From Trileptium ribeirensis (Eukaryota > Nematoda > Enoplea > Enoplida > Thoracostomopsidae), in NCBI GenBank assembly GCA_030248225.1, contig JASANE010020163.1, forward strand, positions 1 to 64,000: a stretch of DNA of 64,000 bases, read 5' to 3'. The notes under the pieces were generated by a model. The model worked only from the letters and a program-made list of their open reading frames with translations. It searched no databases and had not been told where the DNA came from. Position 1 is the first letter of the stretch. Each line of letters starts with the position of its first letter. A program made the position numbers and the translations under genes. This document shows, in pieces, positions 13,520 to 23,572 of the stretch.

Positions 13520-14939
13520 ATGGGTTTTCGAAACAATTCCGGTGGGCTGGGGTTAAATGCGGTACCACGGCGAAGAGTGGGTTCAAACGATACCAAAGAC
13601 AAAGGGGAGCAGACGCAATAATGGGACCTGACCCAGTTGAGGCGTTTTATATGTATTAGAGCAGCAGGTTTAGCAGGCTCTCCCGTGCTAACGGCTGGGC
13701 AGATCGTTGGACTCGCCACGAGAAGGCGGTTCAGATAAATGCTATTAGGAAAAATGAAAAAAGTATGTGTCGAATTCTATAGTGTATAATATGAAAAAGC
13801 ATAAAATGAAGGGGCAACTTTTGTAGCGGCCCAACCGCTGGGCGAACTGAGACACGCCATACTCATTGGAACCAATGATGTCCGGACTACATGATGATGC
13901 ATGAAATCCTTACGACAGATACTCCTGAAAGAAGAGAGAGCGATTATAAAGCTTCTGATCAAAGGATATTGTAAATGTCAAATGGAGAGAATAAACATTT
14001 ATGTGTGTGTCGTCCAGAGCGAACAATGAAATGAGGTTCAATGATGCTCGTTAGTTGTAGGCTCGCCGAAGCAATGTAACAGCACCTGATATGCCGTTAT
14101 AGTATGTCCAAAGAAAATCGCAAGGGATTAAAAGGCGATGATCGCAATAATTGTGGGCGATTTTGCCTGGATTCGTCAACAGTATAGCTCTAAACGGTTC
14201 GCGCAGCAAGAGAGACGGCCACAAAATGATGTGGTAGGGTTCGCGTAGGAATAGGGTAAACAGCAGGTTTGAGATAGAGATATTGTTCGAATTTGTTGTT
14301 TTGCTTTTCATTATTTTTCAGTTAGCGTAACCACTCGGAAGTGGTTTGATTAAGCTATTGTGATCCACTGTAGATTTTATATTTCTACGTTTAGTTTACT
14401 CCCAGAGTACTTTGAGCATTATTTCAGTTCACCTTTTGATGAACGGTCCATAGGCGTCCGATTCCCGGGCGGTCGTGATTTTGATCCTATATACTTAGCG
14501 TGTAGCGACAAAATTCTCGATCCAGTCGAAGTCCCTGAAAGCCTACAAATTTTTTAAAAATGACTCAGTCTTGCTTTTCCTTAGCCTTTAACTCAATCTC
14601 TGAGCTTGATACATACATGAATACAACAATAGAAATACGTGCCCCCACATAAAATATGGGTCGACCATAGCAACACTTGAAGCGGTTAGGATTGCACACA
14701 TAAAGAAGCACAAAATATAACAGACAAAGAAGGGACAACATGTAGGAAATAAAAGAAAATGGTTAAAATGCACAGTTATTCTCAAGGATATGTACAAGTA
14801 TGGCGCTACGAGTGTGGGTCACCTGAGGGACGTATTGGATCGGCCGGCTTTGAAATGTGTGGGTTTGATTTCTAGGCCATTTCGGCGTCGTCGATTAGAT
14901 AACGAGGGATACACGCCAACGTAACAGGCCGGAACGGCC
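13520..14939. other. Non-coding stretch, no gene recognised
   Basis: Short frames on both strands (for example 14051-14311 minus and 14360-14557 plus) lack recognisable motifs. No repeat structure was noted. Confidence 0.4.
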
Positions 14940-16085
14940 CTGTTATACTAAAACATACGAAAACAGCAATATCTCTGCAAACGTTCGAGTTCTATGGCTG
15001 ATTTTGGCGTCATTTTTTAAAGCAATTCATCCTCTATGTAGCTGGAAATGGCGTGCTGTCATTTTCATTATTTATGACCCCGGGTTGGGTGATCACCGGT
15101 TTTTGAATGCACCCATGGAACAATATATACGAAAGTGGCCATATTTCCGCAACGTTCTGGCTTTATGATTGTTTTTGGTTTCATTTTGTGCAGCAATTCA
15201 TGCTATAGTTTGTTACTATTGTCATTACTTTCGCTATAGAATTGGGGAGTTTACACGCATTAGCCGTACCGTCTGCATTTCACTCATCTACCGCAGTAAA
15301 ATAAAGGGCGTATATGTAATAACCGGTGACACAGCTGCATGGCGCAACTTCCTACACCATGCCCATACGACCCCGGCTATCGTAACCTCAAGGGTGGACC
15401 GTGAATACTAAATTTTAATCCTATTCTTGGTCAGACCCAAGAAGCTACGCAGCTTAGCAGGCAGCAGGCGCGCTTCACGGGGTGTGTTCGGACCCCGCCC
15501 GAAGGGTTGCGCACGTGTCTAGTATCGGGCATGATTTCTGAGGTCCCCCAGGGAGGCTAGCACCGACACCTGCTCGCAGGTCATGGAGCCTAGCCGCTAT
15601 TCCCTATCTTAGACTCATCGGAAGTTGTTTAGTTCTATTTTAGCGTATTAAGTGTTAAAATAAAACATGGAAACGTCCCTAGAAATTTGAAGCTCAAGTT
15701 GATTTCCCTAGTTAAGATCACGATATGCTCCGTGTTAGAGCATTGACCTATGTGGCCCCCACAGGGTTCCGACAGGCCCTGAGTGTTTAATGTCGGATTA
15801 TCAACGGCGTGGCCTGCTCGGTTCAATCGAGTCTACGCGAGCACACTGATGCTACGACCAGTGGAGGTTTAACTTATCAAACTAGTGAGAGTTCCCAACA
15901 AATTTTGGATTTTGGTCATAAACTAATAAAGTTTTACTCGTGTTGTCTGGTTATTTCGCTGGAGCATGTGTAGATATAACAGAAGGTCCTACTCGCCAGT
16001 GCTTGGGACATTCTTGCCCACAAGCCATGACGGGTAGTGCCTGCTCGTCCGAGTGGACAAACCATCGAGAAAGCGCAAATCCCTA
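14940..16085 (+). repeat. Dispersed repeat R1, copy 3 (longest)
   Basis: This is the most complete R1 copy. It begins with two tandem subunits about 171 bases apart: the block near 14953 recurs near 15124, both running '..tacgaaa..g.caatatntc.gcaacgttc..' then '..cattttgt..agcaattcat'. It continues through the 'acagctgcatggcgcaacttcctacaccatgcccat' block, a GC-rich block (15430-15590) and a tail matching 395-780 in reverse. The fold-back element at 16104 lies directly after it. No coding capacity is conserved across copies. It may be a LINE 3' end, SINE-like or satellite-derived family; the sequence does not decide. Confidence 0.75.
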
Positions 16086-16103
16086 ACGTCTCGGAATGAA
16101 ATA

Positions 16104-16452
16104 ATGCGCGTTTCACAAAATAATGTGCGCAAAGCGGGGCAAAATTTTTACGCGCGCTTTAATGCGCGTGACAGTTACGCGCATCTAGTTGCGCGTAAAT
16201 TTTGTTTACGCGCTATATGGTGCCCGTAACAATTGTTACGCGCATATTTGTGCGCGTAATAACAAAGTTACGCGCACACAAATGCGCGTAAAATTTTTAC
16301 TACGCGCAGTTAACCGCGCGTAACTTTCAATTTACGCGCACGCATCTGTCCGTAACTTTCTACTTACGCGCGAGAAGCTGCGCTTAACCTTTTTTACGCG
16401 CACTTAAATGCCCGTAACTTTCTAAAGTTTCGCGCATTTAAGTGGGCGTAAG
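16104..16452 (+). repeat. Left hairpin array of the fold-back element
   Basis: Tandem palindromic units of the form TTACGCGC-(4-8 nt)-GCGCGTAA, separated by A/T-rich linkers and increasingly degenerate toward the centre (for example 'gcccgtaac' variants). CpG is far denser here than in the flanks. Confidence 0.8.
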
Positions 16453-17904
16453 CCTGTTTATGGGCAATTATGCACTTGACTAAAATTCTGTGCACAGCAG
16501 TTTGCGAGTATAATTATTTAGGAAGTCTGAAACTATGCACTTCAATTGTCCCATTCGAGTATCCCGTGCAAGCACGTGGAAAATCCAACCCCCAGCCGTG
16601 GAAAAATGTTTACCCATAGCGGACGATACAATCCCAGCGACCAAAAAACAGGTTCTCACCACCGACCTCCCTGGAACAATTTTGCCTTCTACGGGGTTAC
16701 CCCTGAGATGGCCGCAACCCCTCACCCTGGCATGAAGATCCGTTGGTATGTATGAATATATATCTAGACTATTCCATCCGTTAATTTTGCTGAAACATGG
16801 TTTTGCCTTCCACTGAAAGTGAGGTAAACACGAAAATTGAATACTTCACGCTCTCGTCAATATGACGGTGCTTTCAAGGTAATCGATGCCGTCTTCCGCA
16901 TCCTGAGTTCTGTAGTTTCATCGTACAGTTTTTTTCCGATCTTAGAGCCTTTTTAATACAACCTTGACGTAATCAATTATTATGATAGCGTGGCAGTGTT
17001 ATTCTACATTAGCAGCGTTTAACCCATTAATTGGATGTTTGTTTTAAAATTTTTATGGTAAATTCGAATTTTTGAAATTAAGTAAAACTTTTCATTTTAC
17101 TCTTTTTTAACTTTTTATATACAGTTATAATCTTTTTGCTTTCATGGAACACATGACCTGACTGGTTGACTAACATGAATATGGATTTATAATCTCAGGT
17201 TTGCATTTTCCATTATTGTAAATCCAAGCAAGCTCGTTCAAATTCAATGGCATCTAAGAATGATAGCGAAAACATGAGGCTATTCGCACCTAGAAATTTG
17301 CTAATCTAAGAATCAAGGTCAATGTTTCTAAACTTGCAAATTTAATAAAATCGTGCATATATATGCATTAAACGCATCGAATTTTTCGCTACCCTAGTTC
17401 CTCTGTCATTTTTGGCCATGTTTGGTGTTAAACGGTATACGTTTATTTTCCTCAGTAAAACGCAATATTCCAGAAAATTTGTTCAATATCAAATTCGAAA
17501 TTATCATACGATATATGTTTCTAAATTTACTACATGCACATTTATAATTGATTTATATACTGTATTCCGAATATATTTCCCAAAATTGAAAGGGCTAGGT
17601 GAGTATAACTTATTAAATATATACATACATGTTGACGGACCTTCATGTCAGCGGACGGTAAACCCACCACTGCGAGGCGGTCATCCTAAGGGGATACCCT
17701 GAGAGGTGTCGATCCACCGAGACGTGTGCGTGTGCAGATATTATTGAGCCCTATAAGATTAAATGGCCTGGGCACCATGGTTTGTTCTCTATTGATAGCC
17801 TGTTTCAGAAACTGCTTGCGAGTAACCAGTATATGGCACATTTTATGTAGCAGGGTAAACCTAACCGAGCTATATGGCATACCTTACGTATCACTCGCAC
17901 CAAT
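16453..17904. other. Centre of the fold-back element
   Basis: Mostly A/T-rich sequence. Frames at 16535-16755 are Pro-rich and 17412-17702 is short; neither carries a transposase motif. 17640-17900 is GC-balanced, unlike the rest of the centre. I see no domain. Confidence 0.4.
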
Positions 17905-18205
17905 TTGCGCGTAATTTTTATTACGGGCACTTAATCGCCCGTAACACAAATAATTACGGGCACCCAGTCGCGCGTAACGTTTGCATTACGGGCACTTGGG
18001 TGCGCGTAACTTCTAAGTTACGGGCGATTAACCGGGCATAACTTTTTATTTACGCGCGATGAAGTGTGCGTAGTCAAAAAGTTAGGGGCGATCTCTTGCC
18101 TGTAAAATTTACGCGCACCGAAAAGCCCGTAATAGTTGCGCGCACTTGATTGCGCGTGACCAAATTATGCCCCGCTTTGCGCACATTATTTTGTGAAACG
18201 CGCAT
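17905..18205 (-). repeat. Right hairpin array of the fold-back element
   Basis: Mirror of the left array with seven to eight hairpin units. Here many units carry GGGC in place of CGCG (ttacgggcac...gcgcgtaac), so the two arms have diverged or been homogenised separately. It ends in the outer inverted repeat. Confidence 0.75.
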
Positions 18206-18935
18206 ATACTGTATCGTTTCGACCTCCGCTTAAAGTAACAAAAATTACGCATGAGTTAACACATTACTCTGGACTTCCATTAAAAGGACCCAGTGGACGA
18301 TCAGCAGAGAAAAAATTCAAGGTTCCACTTGGAACATAGGCTCGTGTCTGCGGCCTCACTAGTCAACAACCTCAAATCATTTCGATTGCCCTGTTTCCCA
18401 TTGATCCATTGAAAGTTCAAATTCACAGTTAACCCACACTTTTAACACATTCGATTAATCTATAATGAAATGTATGAATTTATTTCAAATCTGGCATATA
18501 TAAAACACCGAACAATGCATTTATCATACCATAAGATTTGGTTGTGCCTATAGAGAACAAAATTTATATTGCTTTGAGGAATTTAACAGCACTGAGCAAA
18601 CATCGGAGTGTTAGTAAATTAAAGTGGAAATGTGTTATAAAATTAGTTGTTTGCACGGAACTAGTGTGCCAAATTTATGTCAAATTTATCAAGTTCAAGT
18701 GCACAACATATGAAATTTGTTGATATCATGTGTTCGATAAAGTTTTCTCTAATTTTATGATTACAAATTATCATGTAGTTGAGCAAAAGATGTAATTTTG
18801 AGTAAGGTGCAATTTAAAACAAGATGTTTAAATGTATATGCAACTAATTAACAATGAAAAATATACCCGATTTCTAAAAGACAATCTATCTTGAGTAGTT
18901 TTTATTATGTATTGCGTACACTGCATTAGGAATGG
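18206..18935. other. A/T-rich non-coding stretch
   Basis: No repeat or coding signal was recognised. The short frame at 18538-18723 is A/T-rich with no domain. Confidence 0.4.
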
Positions 18936-19065
18936 GGTATATATAGGCTTTGAGTACGCTGCATACGATGGTATGGCTATCTAGAGACAAGCACAAATAC
19001 TTAATGAGTTGTCAGTTGTTTTCGAAGGGTTTAATGCCGACTAGGTTTCAGGGGTTTCAGGAGTC
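18936..19065 (+). repeat. Dispersed repeat R2, outlying copy
   Basis: Reads 'ataggctttgagtacgctgcatacgatggtatggctatctagaga...' followed by '..gggtttaatgccgacta'. The same pattern occurs at about 47584, 48055 and 48232 in intron 2 of the ATPase gene. It is a diverged member of that family. Confidence 0.6.
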
Positions 19066-19405
19066 CAGAGATTTTAGGATGGTATATACATCAAACGCAG
19101 CCTGTTACAAGTGGTCATACAAAATGATAACTTAAAAATGAAACCACGCTCACTCAGTTTTACCGTCACATTCTATAAACTAATTTTGAGAGGTACTGTT
19201 ACGATTTATTTTTTGAAAACAATTAGGACGCATAAATTTGCATTGTTGTTCCATTGTTACGACATGTCGTAGACAACATAGTTACATACCGATCCCTGCC
19301 AAAAAATCTAAGCCAAACATAATTTGTTCACTGGTGAAGGGGGTATTCATAGGTGTCAAATATCTGTCGGTTTAAGTTGGTATGTTGTTCGTGGGAGGGA
19401 CGTAA

Positions 19406-19610
19406 ATATCAAATTGGAGGGGCACCAATATCAAACTGGAGGAGCACCAATATCAAACTGGAGGGGGCACCAATGTCAAATTGGAAGGGACACCAATATC
19501 AAACTGGAGTGGGACACCAATATCAAACTGGAGTGGGCACCAACATGAAGCTGGAGGGGGGCATCACTATCAAACTGGTGGGGCTGTTAATATCAAACTG
19601 GAGGGGGATG
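19406..19610 (+). repeat. Minisatellite, 22-24 bp unit, about nine copies
   Basis: Consensus unit ATATCAAACTGGAGGGGCACCA with small length changes in the G-run. About nine units can be read in a row, and the last three are more diverged. Frames through it encode repetitive Gly/His/Gln/Asn-rich peptide purely because of the repeat; no start or splice context supports a gene. Confidence 0.95.
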
Positions 19611-19643
19611 TTGTGTAAAACATTCGAGCGTAACAAATAAAAC

Positions 19644-19749
19644 GTAACAACATTAGCAATGTTGTTACATACAAGCGCCTATGCGTAACAACGTACGAAT
19701 GTTGTTACGTTAGAACCCGATTTGCGTAACAACTCACGAAGGTTGTTAC
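19644..19749. repeat. Three GTAACAAC hairpins at 40-bp spacing
   Basis: Palindromic units lie at 19644-19668, 19685-19708 and 19725-19749. Each begins GTAACAAC and ends GTTGTTAC around an 8-9 base centre, with 16-base spacers. The stem sequence is unrelated to the CGCG hairpins at 16-18 kb, but the architecture is the same. The array directly follows the minisatellite. Confidence 0.9.
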
Positions 19750-20683
19750 ATACTATCGAATTTATCGTTTTCATACACACATGTGTATATGCTGACGATC
19801 GAGGAAGCGCACACATTTCTCTGTGAATGACGATTATTTACAAACAATATTGTTATAAAACTTCGACAAAAACTGTGCAATTCCGCGTTTGTTTTTCTGA
19901 CGAGCTGAATTTACTCTGACATCTAACAGCTACTTTTTTAGCTTTCTTTCCTGCTGATGTAACTTTAATTTGGAATTTTGAATAGTAACTTGGTTACATA
20001 AGCAGGATTGAGCGCTTTCGAAAAGCTTCAAATGTTTATGAGAAAATAAAACATTTAGATTTACATCAACCTGATCTGACCCTACCGGACGGAACTGTAT
20101 ACCTACACGACCAACACAGGCCCGATAATTGCCCGATATTAATAAATTGGAATAACAGTTCGTAATTATGTTGAAAACTATCAACCCGACCCGACTCTAC
20201 CCGAAAGACTGTTACCCTGTGCGATCCGATCCGACCCGGTCTGTATAACCCGATAACTGGCCATCAATATTGGAAATATGACTCATGTCATGGCTATGTG
20301 CGAGTTTCATTAAACACAGCCCAAGCTGTACTTGTACCCATACTTGTAATTTTACTTCGCCAGTGTTTCATTTTGATTATGATCTTCCGCTTTCTATCGC
20401 AGCATTGCAGCTCGTATGAATATTTCGCTCGCGTGCAGCAAACGTTGCAGCTAACATAGCATAAAGCAATGAGGAAAAGAATAGACAAATTTTTACTGTT
20501 CTGTAAAACTAATATGGATAACAATAATAAGTTCTATTTTTAGTAGGTCAAGAAAACATCCAATAAAGCTCGTACGCATAATTGCAAAAGCTTCGCAACA
20601 TTAAATTTGACTAATATCACTCGCTCACAATTATACTATTCTATGTGCATTGGAATCTTAACCCACGCTGTAGTAATAATATT
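19750..20683. other. Non-coding stretch with degenerate CCGACC words
   Basis: 20070-20260 contains repeated 'gatccgacccg'/'ctgaccctaccgg' words, typical of degenerate terminal or subterminal repeats of a MITE, but matching ends could not be established. No coding signal is seen. Confidence 0.4.
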
Positions 20684-20687
20684 TTAA

Positions 20688-20952
20688 ACCTTTCATGCCC
20701 GAATTAATTTGTGTATCGTGCAATGTTTGACAAACTCAAGCCTGCGCCAGGGATCGAAGCCGAAACGCACGGGTGAAACTTGTGTACGCAAACCACTGAG
20801 CTATCTGAGAGCTGTTGCTCGGTTCCTTAAAGAACCTCACTATGCGAGCGAATAACAACGCACGTTCAAACGTACGATATACGACAAACTCAGTCAACAC
20901 AACGAGTCGCAATGTGTGTTGGGTCTATTTGGGCCTAGTGGGCATTAGAGGG
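20688..20952 (-). mobile_element. TTAA-flanked MITE with tRNA-like core, copy 1
   Basis: 265 bp and nearly identical to copy 2 at 20984. The ends are ACCTTTCATGCCC and GGGCATTAGAGGG, imperfect inverted repeats, flanked by TTAA on the left and TTAG on the right (one base changed). On the minus strand the core reads TAGCTCAGTGG (polymerase III A-box match), then GGCTTCGATCC (B-box-like) about 40 bases later, as in a tRNA. TTAA targets with CCC...GGG ends are the convention of piggyBac-type elements. No transposase is present. Confidence 0.8.
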
Positions 20953-20983
20953 TTAGTTATGCGATAGGTTAATTTTTAATTAA

Positions 20984-21248
20984 CCCTTTCGTGCCCGAAT
21001 TAATTTGTGTATCGTGCAATGTTTGACAAACTCAAGCCTGCGCCAGGGATCGAAGCCGAAACGCACTGGTGAAACTTGTGTACGCAAACCACTGAGCTAT
21101 CTGAGAGCTGTTGCTCGGTTCCTTAAAGAACCTCACTATGCGAGCGAATAACAACGCACGTTCAAACGTACGATATACGACAATCTCAGTCAACACAACG
21201 AGTCGCAATGAGCGTTGGGTCCATTTGGGCCTAGTGGGCATTAGAGGG
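20984..21248 (-). mobile_element. TTAA-flanked MITE with tRNA-like core, copy 2
   Basis: 265 bp, ends CCCTTTCGTGCCC and GGGCATTAGAGGG, with intact TTAA on both sides (20980-20983 and 21249-21252). It differs from copy 1 by only a few substitutions and is separated from it by 31 bases. The minus strand carries the same tRNA-like A-box and B-box. A short plus-strand frame from 21111 runs out of the element and is not a gene. Confidence 0.85.
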
Positions 21249-21252
21249 TTAA

Positions 21253-22600
21253 GATATAAAAGATTTGCGTTAAAGGCTAATGATAAAGCTGTATATCGTG
21301 GTGCAATTAAATTTCTATATTCTTTTCCTTTCATCGGACTAGGGCGTTGTCGGTTTCAGAATATCCGAAAAATGCTCTGAACAAAAATAAAAAACTTACG
21401 CCGCGTGTGCAGCGGTTGTGTTTCGTGCAATAAAACCTTTATTTCAGACGACTGTCTGAATGGTAGCAACATTTTCGCCCGCGGCCCACTGCATTAGTTT
21501 TATATGTTGCAGACAAATTATTTTTATACAAGTGAAAGATTTATAATAAATATATTAAGCTGGCAAAAAACTTATAACCGACACAATAAAACAAAAATTT
21601 GAATTGGCGTCAAAAAATATAACTGCTAATATAAAAACAAAAAAAATTTGAAATTTTGAGATTGCTATGTTGAATGGTATTTATCATTTTTCATTAAAGA
21701 GCACCGTCAGGACGTGTTTCAGGGCGGTTTGAGTTTAGCTGTGTTTTTCACGTGGGGTCGGGTATGATCACAGGAGAGTCTCAATATGAAATTTGAACAC
21801 GACGCGCTCTATTCTATGTGATACCGTACAGTAGGTTTAAATCAATATTTCGACAGCAGCCGCGTTGGGAAACAGTAAACATTCTTGATACTTAAAATGC
21901 CCATGATACCTTGTATTCAGCTTGTTTTTCCACAGTCTGTTGCGGGTATACACGACTATCATAATTATTATTATTGAAGGTTGCGAGATTGCAGTGTGTT
22001 TTGAGGATAAAGTTGAATATATATGACTATCGGTATAGGCTGTTTTTAACTCTATTAATAAATATATACTGATAAGAAAAATGGGCAAACTTGTTGCTCA
22101 TTGAAGACAGTTAAATTTTTTAGAATTTTATATTGAATTGTAAAAATATGATTCAGCCCTTGCTCCTCTCCTCTGTGATTACGCTTGATAATATTGGTTC
22201 ATCATTGTTTTCATGTTCTTAGCCGGTATTTAAATGTATTTAAATTAATATTAATTTTAAATTTCCACATAGTCACGCTTGACAATGCTGGAGCAACCAG
22301 AGTGTCTACTGTGACACTTTAGTGTTGTCCGGTAAGTATCACCGATAATACTACAAGATTATTGGCTACGGTCACGAGTGACTATGGGACAAACGTGTAC
22401 CACGCTGGACACTTCCTATCTTAAGTTTCTCATTACAGACTATACAAATCAAACTTCATGCTTGAAACATATTTAGCAACAGTCAAGAAGTCAGAAAGAG
22501 TAGCCTTATCTCGTATTTAGGCTAATTTCACATGGTCTACAAATAGAAAGAGGGAGGCATAACCTTCCAGTAATACCCAGGCATCAACGGTTCTCGGCTT
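21253..22600. other. Non-coding A/T-rich stretch
   Basis: No gene recognised. Short frames such as 21837-22088 on the minus strand have no domain. Confidence 0.4.
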
Positions 22601-22602
22601 TT

Positions 22603-22809
22603 TGTAACACGAATGAGATTAAGGACGAATATCATTTTATATTGCGTTGTCCTGCTTATGGTGAGATTCGAAATATTTTTCCAGATTATTTTATTTCTTA
22701 TGCAAGTGTTGAAAAATTCACTGAACTCATGAGTTCTGAAAATAGTCAACGGCTCCGCTTACATGCTCGTTTTATACTTGCAAGTGCCAAACACCGACGT
22801 GGTTTGTGA
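22603..22809 (+). pseudogene. 3' end of a LINE ORF (CR1/L2-like C-terminus)
   Basis: An open stretch of 69 codons ends at TGA 22807-22809. It begins FCNTNEIKDEYHFILRCPAY, the Cys/His motif (C-x-N..ExxDEYHFILxCPxY) typical of the C-terminal tail of CR1/L2-type non-LTR retrotransposons, then continues R-rich to a basic end. No reverse transcriptase is seen upstream, so the copy is 5' truncated, as is usual for LINEs. About 140 bases of 3' UTR follow, ending in a simple GAAATGA-like tail. Confidence 0.75.
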
Positions 22810-22960
22810 CGAACTGCAGCCAAATTATTGCACCTTGTATTAGCTTACGTATTATTTATTCTTCTACGTGGTATTGGTGACCCAGATCAAAGGACATTAA
22901 TGTCTCGATCTGTTGAAGTAAACCAAATAAATGGAATGAAATGAGATGTGAAATGAATTT
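22810..22960 (+). mobile_element. LINE 3' UTR with simple-repeat tail
   Basis: Sequence following the LINE stop codon, ending at about 22920-22960 in 'aataaatggaatgaaatgagatgtgaaatgaa'. This short-period tail is the kind CR1/L2-type elements carry in place of poly(A). Confidence 0.55.
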
Positions 22961-23154
22961 GAGAAATTACAGCTTTATAAATTCCAAAAGATTTCAGAAA
23001 TTATTTCGGAATTCTTGTGGAAATAGGAAAGTTCCCTATAAATTAAGAAAAGCTCTTAACTGCGCGCTGCTGGCGTATTAATTTGCGACACCTATTGCAT
23101 AAAGAATTTTCATCAGTTATTTGGTTATATCTAGAATTCTGTTCATTCAGTTAA

Positions 23155-23400
23155 GCTTTTTACGACCGAATTAATTTCTTTGTCTTTAGTTCTTGACAAA
23201 CACACGCCCGCACCACACGTCGAACCCCGGTTGCACACTGACTTCAACGTACGTAAACTAATTCTTTGTCTCGGCGCTGCTGCTCGGCTTTCAACCTATT
23301 TCGTAAATCGGTCGAATAACAACGCCGGTGAGGACGTACATCATATGGCAAAACACAATTAATACAACGCTAAATAACGCACGCTGCGTTATTTGATACC
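23155..23400 (-). repeat. Diverged relative of the TTAA MITE
   Basis: Shares 'cgaattaattt..tgt', 'cttgacaaac.cacgccc.cgccac..gtcgaa.cc', 'gctgctcggctttc' and 'gaataacaacgc' with the 265 bp MITEs in the same order, but is heavily mutated and has lost the TTAA-flanked ends. Confidence 0.6.
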
Positions 23401-23572
23401 AATCGTCATTTAATGGTTTATAAGCTATTAATTATGTCATAGTATGTGTGTTATTTGCAGGTTTGTTATGCATCGTATTTGGGATTCGCAGATACTAGGT
23501 TTCAATATGGATCAGATAGCTAGCCGGTGTTTTTTCGTAACTTTGTCCTATAATCTAAACTATTCTCCTAAG

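Larger units (their letters stand above)
16104..18205. mobile_element. Fold-back-like element with hairpin-array ends
   Basis: The outer ends are near-perfect inverted repeats of about 40 bases: 'atgcgcgtttcacaaaataa' at 16104 and its complement ending at 18205, both continuing through 'tgtgcgcaaagcggggca'. Both ends are flanked by the trinucleotide ATA (16101-16103 and 18206-18208), a possible target duplication. Inside each end is an array of short hairpins (TTACGCGC...GCGCGTAA) spaced about 30 bases apart, about ten on the left (to about 16450) and seven or eight on the right (from about 17905). Long inverted repeats made of tandem subunits are the hallmark of fold-back (FB/Galileo-like) DNA elements. 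The 1.45 kb centre has no recognisable transposase. Confidence 0.8.

Noticed and set aside
15430..15600. 5S rRNA or other RNA gene, from the 'agcttagcaggc' wording in R1
   Set aside because: The word resembles part of 5S rRNA, but the surrounding order and the internal promoter do not fit, and copies are too divergent.
16104..18205. CRISPR-like array from regularly spaced palindromes
   Set aside because: The spacers are not unique sequences of constant length, the units are inverted-repeat arms of one element, and the genome is eukaryotic.
19930..20260. CCGACC-rich stretch as a complete MITE
   Set aside because: Inverted ends and a target duplication could not be matched.
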